A stretch of 5,380 nt of DNA from an uncultured Bacteroidota bacterium (lineage in GTDB: Bacteria > Bacteroidota > Bacteroidia > Chitinophagales > Chitinophagaceae), in contig CAMLGP010000260.1 of the NCBI GenBank assembly GCA_946479535.1, forward strand, positions 1 through 5,380, written 5' to 3'. How positions within the stretch are numbered: the first letter of the stretch is position 1; each line of letters opens with the position of its first letter. Shown here piece after piece: positions 1 to 5,380 of the stretch. The notes under the pieces are model-generated. The model was not told the DNA's origin and did not search any database. It saw only the letters and a list, made by a program, of their open reading frames with translations. The translations under genes and the position numbers were made by a program.

Positions 1-1
1 G

Positions 2-1261
2 ATAAATTATGGATATTATAATGATCGTGGGCAGGTAAACCTGCTTCAAAAAAATAGCAGTACTGCCTATATATATTTCCAGCAGGCTTATAAATATGCT
101 TTGTTGGGCGGTCATAAGGTCAGCATCGCCACCGCATTAGGAAATCTATCTGCTACAGCTCTTGCACTTGGCAACCTGGAAGCGGCAAAGGGTTATGCAC
201 TGGAAAGCCTGGCACGTGCTGAAGAGATCAATACCAAAACTGCCAAATCAGCGGCCTTACTTAACCTCGCCAATTATTATGCACAAATTGGCGATACAAA
301 AAAGGCATTTGAAACTTCCCGGCAGGCCATCCAGGTAAAGGATAGCCTTATTGATGAAACCAATCTGAAGCAGATCAACATTTTGGGAGCGATGTATGAG
401 ACGGAACAAAAACAAAAGGAAATACTTGCACTACAATCCGAGAAAGATAAACAGGCACATGCCGTCAGGCAAAAATCAGTTTTGAATAAAGTATTCATTG
501 CAGCAATACTCGCAATGTTCCTGATTGGATACCTGGTACAAAGGAACTATAAAACAAGGCAGAAGATAGCTAACCAGCAACAGGCATTTCAGAAGCTGAA
601 GATTGTTGAGTTGGAAAAAGACAAGCAGCTGCTGGCTGTAGATGCAATGCTTAAAGGGCAGGAAGAAGAACGAAGTCGTATTGCCAAAGACCTGCATGAC
701 GGATTAGGAGGATTGCTTTCCGGCACCAAACTGTCTTTCGTGAATGTAAAAGAAACCCTGGTGATGACCCCTGAACATGCCGTGTACTTCGATAAAAGCT
801 TAAGTATGCTGGACAATGCCATCGGTGATCTTCGTAAAGTAGCGCATAACCTGATGCCGGAAGCACTGGTGAAATATGGCCTGCATGATGCCCTTCGGGA
901 TTTTTGTGATTCCATCCAGTTCTCTTCCGGACTAAAAGTGTCTTACCAGCAGTTTGGCAAGAAAAGAAAGCTTGATAGTACCGCTGAAGTGTTTATCTAT
1001 CGTATTGTGCAGGAGCTGGTTAATAATGTGGTGAAGCATGCCGATGCCACTGAGATCATTGTTCAGCTTACCATGAGCCCGGATAAAGTTTCCCTGGCTG
1101 TTGAGGATGATGGCAAAGGATTTAATAAATTGAGGATTGAACAGACCAAAGGAGCTGGCATTGCCAATATCAAATACCGGGTCCAGTATTTCAATGGCAC
1201 CTGGGATATCATTACCTCACCGGGTAATGGCACCTCCGTAAACATAGAATTACAAACATAA
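2..1261 (+). CDS. Sensor histidine kinase, TPR / HisKA_3 type (5' end missing)
   Basis: Two-component sensor kinase of the NarX/DesK-like (HisKA_3) group, probably phosphorylating the regulator encoded just downstream. The frame is open from the left edge, so the true start lies outside; a TTG at 101 is internal. 419 residues are visible. The N-terminal part is helical and TPR-like (up to about base 350), followed by a charged coiled-coil stretch and one membrane segment (about 491-538, VFIAAILAMFLIGYLV). A second coiled coil leads into the H-box ERSRIAKDLHDGLGG, whose phosphoacceptor His codon is 695-697. The ATPase domain shows the N-box ELVNNVVKHA (from 1013), the D-box VEDDGKGF (1100-1123) and the G-box GAGIANI (about 1151-1171). 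All catalytic boxes look intact. The TPR region presumably lies outside the cytoplasm and the kinase inside, as is usual for this family in Bacteroidota. The signal it senses cannot be read from the sequence. Confidence 0.93.
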   Translation: MNYGYYNDRGQVNLLQKNSSTAYIYFQQAYKYALLGGHKVSIATALGNLSATALALGNLEAAKGYALESLARAEEINTKTAKSAALLNLANYYAQIGDTKKAFETSRQAIQVKDSLIDETNLKQINILGAMYETEQKQKEILALQSEKDKQAHAVRQKSVLNKVFIAAILAMFLIGYLVQRNYKTRQKIANQQQAFQKLKIVELEKDKQLLAVDAMLKGQEEERSRIAKDLHDGLGGLLSGTKLSFVNVKETLVMTPEHAVYFDKSLSMLDNAIGDLRKVAHNLMPEALVKYGLHDALRDFCDSIQFSSGLKVSYQQFGKKRKLDSTAEVFIYRIVQELVNNVVKHADATEIIVQLTMSPDKVSLAVEDDGKGFNKLRIEQTKGAGIANIKYRVQYFNGTWDIITSPGNGTSVNIELQT

Positions 1262-1264
1262 AAA

Positions 1265-1388
1265 ATGACCTCAAGCTGCATGTCCTTCAGGAAACCATCG
1301 TACCGATATAAAATGATTTACTAACGATGACCTCTGGCTGATCGCAGCGAAGAAGCCATCGTACTAATAAAAAACAATTTTACTAACG
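1265..1388 (+). repeat. Two imperfect 62-bp tandem copies in the kinase-regulator gap
   Basis: The gap between the kinase stop (1261) and the regulator start (1389) consists almost entirely of two copies, 1265-1326 and 1327-1388. Both begin ATGACCTC, share CCATCGTAC near the middle (1295 and 1356) followed by an A/T-rich stretch, and end TTTACTAACG. ATGAC recurs exactly 62 bp later as the first bases of the regulator gene, so three ATGs (1265, 1327, 1389) are evenly spaced. Similarity is strong at both ends and in CCATCGTAC and weak between, with a one-base shift in the middle. This looks like an old tandem duplication of the leader together with the translation start. The first two ATGs open only very short frames (19 and 4 codons). 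No clear Bacteroidota promoter (TAnnTTTG) is visible here. Confidence 0.75.
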
Positions 1389-2009
1389 ATGACAAAGGTT
1401 TACATAGTAGATGATCATGCTGTAGTAATTGAAGGCATTTATTCCCTGCTTCAGAAGGAAAAAGATTTTGATATGGTGGGCTATGCAAGTAATGCGGAGA
1501 ATTGCCTGCAATTTTTTGAGCATCACACTGCGGATGTGATCCTTATGGATATCAGTCTGCCTGATATGAATGGCGTGGACCTTTGCAAAAAGGTCAAACG
1601 CAAATATCCGGATGTAATGGTGCTGGCGCTGACCACATTTAACCAGGGAACCTATATCCGTAAAATGATGGAAAGCGGCGCCAGTGGTTACCTTCTGAAA
1701 AATTCCAATAAACAGGAGATCGTTGAGGCGATCCGGGTGGTTACCAAAGGGAAAACCTATCTCAGCTTTGATGCCGGTCAGGCGTTAAAAACAGATACTC
1801 GCCAGCAAAACACAATTCCGGCTCTTACTAAACGGGAAAAAGAAGTACTCTTCCATATCGCAGAAGGATTAACAAATGGTCAGATCTCTGAGAAATTATT
1901 TATCAGTGTAGATACCGTAGATACCCACCGTAAAAACCTTCACACCAAACTAAATGTAAAGAACACGGCTATGTTAATACGGTTTGCTGTGGAGAATAGT
2001 CTACTCTAG
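1389..2009 (+). CDS. Response regulator, NarL/FixJ type (REC + LuxR HTH)
   Basis: DNA-binding response regulator of 206 residues, the usual length for the family. The receiver domain (about 1-120) has the acidic pair D8-D9, phosphoacceptor D54 in ILMDISLPDMNG, T82 in ALTTF and K104 in GYLLKN, so the phosphorylation site is complete. The C-terminal LuxR-type helix-turn-helix covers about 146-200 (LTKREKEVLFHIAEGLTNGQ, then the recognition-helix region SVDTVDTHRKNLHTKL). It lies 127 bp after a HisKA_3 kinase on the same strand, the usual cognate arrangement. The ATG at 1389 fits the start of the REC fold (MTKVYIVDDH), and its leader is A/T-rich with no Shine-Dalgarno site. Family and role are clear; target genes are unknown. 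Confidence 0.95.
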   Translation: MTKVYIVDDHAVVIEGIYSLLQKEKDFDMVGYASNAENCLQFFEHHTADVILMDISLPDMNGVDLCKKVKRKYPDVMVLALTTFNQGTYIRKMMESGASGYLLKNSNKQEIVEAIRVVTKGKTYLSFDAGQALKTDTRQQNTIPALTKREKEVLFHIAEGLTNGQISEKLFISVDTVDTHRKNLHTKLNVKNTAMLIRFAVENSLL

Positions 2010-2026
2010 CCTGCCAGGTTCTACGT

Positions 2027-2126
2027 GCCATGGTTCATGTCTCCCTGCCATGGTTCGTGTCTTCCAGCCATGGTTCGTGTCTTCCTGCCATGGTTCATGT
2101 CTTCCTGCCATGGTTCGTGTCTCACG
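2027..2126. repeat. 20-bp direct-repeat array, five contiguous units
   Basis: Five head-to-tail units with a period of exactly 20 bp start at 2027, 2047, 2067, 2087 and 2107. The consensus is GCCATGGTTCGTGTCTTCCT. Units 1-4 have 2, 1, 0 and 1 mismatches. Unit 5 matches for its first 16 bases and then turns into the palindrome that follows. A G/A change (TTCGTG or TTCATG) recurs in units 1 and 4. A shortened, degenerate relic (GCCAGGTTCTACGT) sits at 2013-2026. There are no spacers, so this is not a CRISPR. The period is not a multiple of 3 and the array lies between two convergent stop codons, so it is probably non-coding. Confidence 0.92.
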
Positions 2127-2174
2127 AACCATTCGTCAGAATTATTAATGGTTCGTGAGACACGAACCATGGCA
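2106..2174. repeat. Perfect 28-bp inverted repeat with nested palindromes
   Basis: Bases 2106-2133 are the exact reverse complement of 2147-2174, separated by a 13-nt loop (2134-2146). Each arm is itself nearly palindromic: ATGGTTCGTG (2110-2119) faces CACGAACCAT (2123-2132) across TCT, and ATGGTTCGTG (2148-2157) faces CACGAACCAT (2161-2170) across AGA. The left arm contains most of the fifth unit of the 20-bp array, so the inverted repeat was built from the same core. As RNA it could form either one long hairpin or two short ones, from either strand. It lies between convergent genes, where a two-way terminator would be expected, but no T-run follows on either strand, so a standard intrinsic terminator is not supported. 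Confidence 0.9.
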
Positions 2175-2196
2175 CAGAACTATGCCACATGAAATA

Positions 2197-2688
2197 TTAT
2201 AACTGTATTTTCGGCTGACCAGAAGAAACAATATTCGCTTCCAGAATAGTTTGTAATATCTTCTCTGATTCAGTTTCCCTGGTAGCCAGATCATGCAACG
2301 TTACTTTATCCAGCAACTGATCCACCGTAAACTGGATCATTTTCCATAATGAGCGGGAAGAACAATCCACGGAGTTAGTACATAAGCGAAGTGCCCCGGC
2401 ATGTGTGGCACAGAATTCTTTATCATATAAAGCGCCACCAAGCGCTTCCAAAACTTTCTTGATCTTAATTTCTTTGGCAGACATCGCCAGCACATAACCA
2501 CCCTTATAACCAGGAGTACTATTGATAAACCCCTCCATACGAAGAATGCGGGTAAGCTTGGCTATATAATGACTGGTCAGCCCTTCTTCTTTACTAAGCT
2601 GAGGAATACTCATTCCCTCTTCGCTTTTGCAGGCTGCAATGCGGATCAGTATGCGTAAGCCATATTCTTCCTGGGCGGTAATTTTCAT
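2197..2688 (-). CDS. Rrf2-family transcriptional regulator, probable Fe-S sensor
   Basis: Winged-helix repressor or activator of the Rrf2/IscR family, 163 residues, a usual length. The N-terminus MKITAQEEYGLRILIRIA and the HTH region SIPQLSKEEGLTSHYIAKL (about 27-45), followed by the wing GYKGGYVLA (60-68), are characteristic. Three cysteines, C93, C103 and C109 (C-x9-C-x5-C, ending CSSRSLW), lie where IscR-type proteins hold a [2Fe-2S] cluster; IscR itself has a tighter C-x5-C-x5-C spacing. H96 could be a further ligand. It is the last gene of the SUF operon strand, 48 bp after the DUF59 gene, so it may be read from the same transcript or from its own promoter. Likely role: adjusting suf expression to Fe-S demand. 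Family is sure; cluster binding and target are inferred. The ATG at 2688 has an A/T-rich leader without a Shine-Dalgarno site. Confidence 0.92.
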   Translation of the reverse strand: MKITAQEEYGLRILIRIAACKSEEGMSIPQLSKEEGLTSHYIAKLTRILRMEGFINSTPGYKGGYVLAMSAKEIKIKKVLEALGGALYDKEFCATHAGALRLCTNSVDCSSRSLWKMIQFTVDQLLDKVTLHDLATRETESEKILQTILEANIVSSGQPKIQL

Positions 2689-2701
2689 AATCGTTATTTA
2701 A

Positions 2702-2729
2702 GTACGCCTTCGCTAAAGCTATGGCGTAC
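2702..2729. repeat. Inverted repeat GTACGCC / GGCGTAC between DUF59 and Rrf2 genes
   Basis: GTACGCC (2702-2708) and GGCGTAC (2723-2729) form perfect 7-bp arms around a 14-nt centre. An alternative, overlapping pairing is CTTCG (2708-2712) with CGAAG (2729-2733). It fills most of the 48-bp gap between the DUF59 stop and the Rrf2 start. It could be an operator, an mRNA hairpin that separates Rrf2 expression from the operon, or one copy of a dispersed intergenic repeat. The sequence alone does not decide. No T-run follows it on the minus strand. Confidence 0.6.
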
Positions 2730-2736
2730 GAAGTTT

Positions 2737-3051
2737 TTAAAGAAAGCCTAACTCCAATGCTGCTGCTTCAGACATCTTGCTCTTATCCCAGGGCGGAGTC
2801 CAGGTTATGGCAACATGAACATCATTCACGCCTTCAATGGTTCTTACCTTCTGGTCCACTTCCACCGGAATGGTTTGGGCCGCTGGGCAGGCAGGTGATG
2901 TAAGCGTCATTACAATCTGGACATTATTGATCGGCAGGATATTGATCTCATAGATCAGCCCCAATTCATAGATATTCACCGGGATCTCCGGATCAAATAT
3001 CTCCTTCAGGACCCCTATCACTTTTTCTTTCATTGCTTCAGTATCCAACAT
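2737..3051 (-). CDS. sufT: SUF-associated DUF59 (MIP18/PaaD-like) protein, SufT-like
   Basis: Small protein of the DUF59 family, which acts in Fe-S protein maturation and is often found in suf operons. With the start at 3051 it has 104 residues, which fits the family. Visible marks are DPEIPVNIYELGLIYEI (20-36), the conserved cysteine C55 in LTSPACPAAQ, and the C-terminal WTPPWDKSKMSEAAALELGF. An upstream ATG at 3090 would add 13 residues unlike the family and would overlap sufE by 38 bp. The start at 3051 sits 1 nt after the sufE stop and begins the conserved fold, so it is preferred; M7 is a further option. It is probably translated with sufE. The exact biochemical role of such proteins is less settled than that of SufS or SufE; the symbol is given by family and context. 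Confidence 0.88.
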   Translation of the reverse strand: MLDTEAMKEKVIGVLKEIFDPEIPVNIYELGLIYEINILPINNVQIVMTLTSPACPAAQTIPVEVDQKVRTIEGVNDVHVAITWTPPWDKSKMSEAAALELGFL

Positions 3052-3052
3052 C

Positions 3053-3493
3053 TTAAACTGTTTTTTGAATGGCCTTATAGCCAATTGCATATGTTTTCAT
3101 ATTCTTGACCATGGCCCTTAATCCATTGGACCTTGTTTGTGCCAGATGAGTTGTCATTCCAATTTTATCAATGAACTCCAGTTTTGCATCGATGATCTCA
3201 TCCGGCGTATGACCAGACAAAACTCTCACCAGCATACTTATGAGTCCTTTCGTGATCACTGTATTGGAATCGGCCTTAAAATGAACGAGCCCATTCTCAT
3301 AGCTGGCCACCAGCCAAACGGTCGACTGGCAACCTTTCACCGTATTCTCTTCAACTTTATATTTCTCCTCCAGTTCAGGCAGCCTTTTCCCAAGGTCAAT
3401 GATATACTCGTATTTCTCGTCCCATGTATCCAAAAACGAAAATTCATCTACAATCTCCTCCTCTACCTGTTGTATTGTCTTATTTTCTTCCAT
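3053..3493 (-). CDS. sufE: Cysteine desulfuration protein SufE
   Basis: Sulfur-acceptor partner of SufS: it takes persulfide sulfur from the desulfurase and passes it to the SufBCD scaffold in the cytoplasm. It has 146 residues, close to the usual size. The acceptor cysteine is C55 in TVKGCQSTVWL (codon 3331-3329), and the family motif TRSNGLRAMVKNMK is present near residues 120-133. The N-terminal region (EEEIVDEFSFLDTWDEKYEYIIDLG) is the standard helical entry of the fold, with a short charged extension ahead of it. It starts 2 nt after the sufS stop and ends 1 nt before the DUF59 start, so co-translation is likely. An extra upstream start is not needed. Confidence 0.95.
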   Translation of the reverse strand: MEENKTIQQVEEEIVDEFSFLDTWDEKYEYIIDLGKRLPELEEKYKVEENTVKGCQSTVWLVASYENGLVHFKADSNTVITKGLISMLVRVLSGHTPDEIIDAKLEFIDKIGMTTHLAQTRSNGLRAMVKNMKTYAIGYKAIQKTV

Positions 3494-3495
3494 TC

Positions 3496-4740
3496 CTACT
3501 TTAATAACTTTATAGCCTTGTGCAAACCAGTTATCATTTCATCCACTTCTTCCTTCGTATTATACATCGCAAAAGAAGCTCTTACAGTACCGGGAATGCA
3601 GAAACGAACCATTACCGGCTCAACACAGTGGTGACCAGTTCTTACTGCAATACCCCTGTTATCTAATAATATCCCGATATCCTGTGGATGTATTCCGTCA
3701 ATTACAAAAGAAACAAGGCTGATCTTTTCGTGTGCACGTCCAATAATTCGTAAACCGGGGATCTGCTGTAGTTGCTCTGTAGCGTACGCCAGAATTTCCT
3801 GCTCGTGCCGGCGAACCTTTTCTTTTCCGGTATCAGCCCAAAATTTCAACGAAGCGCCAAAAGCAATGGTATCTGCAATATTGGGAGTACCCGCTTCAAA
3901 TTTATAAGGCAGATCATTATAGGTAGTTTTCTCAAATGTGACCTCTTTGATCATCTCACCACCGCCCTGGAAGGGTGGCATGGCATTGAGGATATCCTTT
4001 TTACCATACAAAACACCTATACCGGTTGGTCCATACAATTTATGGGCAGAAAAAGCAAAGAAATCACAATCCAATGCCTGTACATCAATATCCAGATGAA
4101 CGGTTGATTGCGCACCATCTATCAATACCAATGCTCCTGCCTGATGCGCCGCATCAATGATGGCTTTAACCGGGTTAACAGTTCCGAGCGCATTGGAAAC
4201 ATGCACTGCAGAAACTATTTTAGTCTTTGGAGATAAAAGGTTTTTATATTCATCCATTAATAATTCTCCATTGTCATCAATGGGAATTACTTTCAATACT
4301 GCACCCTTCTCTTCACACACTATTTGCCAGGGAACAATATTGGAATGATGTTCCATTGCAGTGATGATAACCTCATCCCCGTTGCCGAGGTTTTTTCTAC
4401 CCCAGGTATAAGCTACCAGGTTAATGCCATCTGTAGTACCCCTGGTGAAAATCACCTCTTCCCTTGAGGATGCATTGATCAATTCCTTACAGGCATCCCT
4501 GGTGGCTTCAAAAGCTGCAGTAGCTTCCTCTGCCAGGGTATGAATGCCACGGTGAATATTGGCGTTATAATTTGAATAATAATCAACCAGACTATCTATC
4601 ATGGCCTGGGGCTTCTGGGAAGTAGCCGCATTATCAAAATACACCAGCCTTTTTCCTTTCACTTCCCTGTTGAGCACAGGAAACTGACGGCGTATGGCTT
4701 CTACATCCAGCGTATCGGGTATGGTTGCGGATTTAATCAT
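3496..4740 (-). CDS. sufS: Cysteine desulfurase SufS
   Basis: PLP-dependent group II cysteine desulfurase (class V aminotransferase fold) that converts L-cysteine to L-alanine and holds the sulfur as persulfide for SufE. It has 414 residues against about 406 in E. coli. Visible residues: H131 in AMEHHSN stacking on PLP, D208 and Q211 in LIDGAQS, the Schiff-base lysine K234 in SAHKLYGPTG (codon 4041-4039), the catalytic C372 in RTGHHCVEPVM (codon 3627-3625), and R387 in TVRASFAMYNT for substrate binding. The RTGHHC loop marks the SufS/CsdA subgroup rather than IscS. Its ATG overlaps the sufD stop (ATGA, 4740-4737), indicating translational coupling. All key residues are present, so it should be active. 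Confidence 0.97.
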   Translation of the reverse strand: MIKSATIPDTLDVEAIRRQFPVLNREVKGKRLVYFDNAATSQKPQAMIDSLVDYYSNYNANIHRGIHTLAEEATAAFEATRDACKELINASSREEVIFTRGTTDGINLVAYTWGRKNLGNGDEVIITAMEHHSNIVPWQIVCEEKGAVLKVIPIDDNGELLMDEYKNLLSPKTKIVSAVHVSNALGTVNPVKAIIDAAHQAGALVLIDGAQSTVHLDIDVQALDCDFFAFSAHKLYGPTGIGVLYGKKDILNAMPPFQGGGEMIKEVTFEKTTYNDLPYKFEAGTPNIADTIAFGASLKFWADTGKEKVRRHEQEILAYATEQLQQIPGLRIIGRAHEKISLVSFVIDGIHPQDIGILLDNRGIAVRTGHHCVEPVMVRFCIPGTVRASFAMYNTKEEVDEMITGLHKAIKLLK

Positions 4741-5380
4741 GCTACTTCATATTCCAGTTTTTGGGAAATAAGTTGTTCAACATAGTCGTGGATAGCCTTT
4801 GGCGTAATATGCTCAAGGATATCCGTAGCAAAAGCACGAACCAGCAGTGATTGGGCTATTGGAGCTGGAACACCCCTTGATTGCAGATAGAATAGCGCAT
4901 CTTCATCCAGCTGACCTATGGTACAACCATGAGAGCATTTTACATCATCAGCAAATATTTCCAGCTGAGGCTTTGTATTCACGCTTGCATTAGCCGATAA
5001 AAGAATATTCTTATTGGATTGGTAAGCATTTGTTTTCTGGGCATCCTTTCTTACAAAGATCTTTCCATTGAAAACACCAGCTGCCTTTCCACTCATCACT
5101 CCTTTATATAGTTCATTGCTGAAGCAATTAGGCATTACATTGTCAACAATAGTGTGGTTATCGATATGGCTATCTCCACCCATGAAGTACAAACCATATA
5201 AATGCGATTCGCAATGTTCTGCTTCCAGCACCACATTCAGGTTATTGCGGACAATGCCACCATTCAATGAAATGGTAACGGTGTGCAGATAACTCTTGCC
5301 TAACTGGCGAAAATGCGTAGTGCTTACCAGGTTGGCCCCCTGCCTGTCGTTCTGAATTTTATAATAGCCTACTCTTGCAT
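4737..5380 (-). CDS. sufD: Fe-S cluster assembly scaffold protein SufD (5' end missing)
   Basis: C-terminal 213 residues of SufD, a component of the SufBCD scaffold on which Fe-S clusters are built with the ATPase SufC. The frame stays open to the right edge; the first visible residues are ARVGYYKIQNDRQGANL, and the TTG at 5267 is internal, not a start. The fragment is the right-handed beta-helix core plus C-terminal helices. Marks are GDSHIDNHTIVDN, MPNCFSNELYKGV, and KCSHGCTIGQLDEDALFYL, whose Cys (codon 4937-4935) and His (4931-4929) match the conserved pair near the SufB-SufD interface. The KCSHG.TIGQLD form is shared with SufB, but the short C-terminus and the position just before sufS fit SufD. 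sufC and sufB would be expected beyond the right edge. Confidence 0.93.
   Translation of the reverse strand, partial: ARVGYYKIQNDRQGANLVSTTHFRQLGKSYLHTVTISLNGGIVRNNLNVVLEAEHCESHLYGLYFMGGDSHIDNHTIVDNVMPNCFSNELYKGVMSGKAAGVFNGKIFVRKDAQKTNAYQSNKNILLSANASVNTKPQLEIFADDVKCSHGCTIGQLDEDALFYLQSRGVPAPIAQSLLVRAFATDILEHITPKAIHDYVEQLISQKLEYEVA

Noticed and set aside
101..1261. Kinase gene starting at TTG 101
   Set aside because: The same frame is open to base 2 and encodes TPR-like residues, so 101 is internal and the gene is cut by the window edge.
1265..1324. 19-codon leader peptide starting at ATG 1265
   Set aside because: The frame exists, but no ribosome-binding site, conservation or attenuation-type codon run supports it; it is better explained by the 62-bp duplication.
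2027..2174. CRISPR array
   Set aside because: The 20-bp units are contiguous with no spacers, and no cas gene is present.
2106..2174. Standard two-way intrinsic terminator
   Set aside because: The stem is strong, but no T-run follows it on either strand and it is longer and more nested than usual; a terminator role remains only possible.
2712..2722. Bacteroidota -7 promoter box for the Rrf2 gene (TAGCTTTA on the minus strand)
   Set aside because: It matches TAnnTTTG in all but the last base, but no TTG element is found at the expected distance upstream, so the match is too weak.
2737..3090. Longer DUF59 protein starting at 3090
   Set aside because: The extra 13 residues are translated from sufE coding sequence in another frame and are unlike the family; the start at 3051 fits the 1-nt spacing.
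3137..3634. Plus-strand reading frames opposite sufE, sufS and sufD
   Set aside because: They lie antisense to clear SUF genes, have no recognisable domains and look like shadows of the coding strand.
4737..5267. Complete short SufD-like protein starting at 5267
   Set aside because: The codon is TTG and the frame continues to the right edge with conserved SufD residues, so the gene is partial.

Overview
The window looks like chromosomal DNA of a Bacteroidota bacterium, most likely of the Chitinophagaceae type. This is inferred from three things: the protein sequences, with a TPR/HisKA_3 histidine kinase next to a NarL-type regulator and a SUF operon carrying a DUF59 gene; moderate GC; and AT-rich leaders without clear Shine-Dalgarno sites upstream of most genes. 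No genome-level search was possible, so the genus is open.

Left part, plus strand (1-2009): the 3' portion of a membrane-anchored sensor histidine kinase (open from the left edge) is followed after 127 bp by its probable partner, a complete REC-HTH response regulator. The gap is built from two imperfect 62-bp tandem copies. Each copy starts with ATGACC, and the regulator's real ATG falls exactly one more period downstream.

Middle (2010-2196): a convergent intergenic region filled with a 20-bp direct-repeat array. Its last unit runs into a perfect 28-bp inverted repeat with a 13-nt loop, and each arm of that repeat holds a smaller palindrome. This is the most unusual sequence in the window.

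Right part, minus strand (5380 down to 2197): an iron-sulfur cluster assembly (SUF) operon, read sufD (partial), sufS, sufE, sufT-like DUF59 gene, then an Rrf2-family regulator with three cysteines. The first four genes are packed with a 4-nt overlap or gaps of 1-2 nt, so they are almost certainly one transcript. The Rrf2 gene follows after 48 bp that contain a GTACGCC/GGCGTAC inverted repeat. SufS removes sulfur from cysteine, SufE carries it, SufD belongs to the scaffold (sufB and sufC presumably lie beyond the right edge), the DUF59 protein probably helps cluster maturation, and the Rrf2 protein probably senses cluster status and controls the operon.

The genes are ordinary, well-known families. 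I found no new multi-gene system. The points worth a second look are the two repeat structures and the position of the Rrf2 gene at the tail of the operon.
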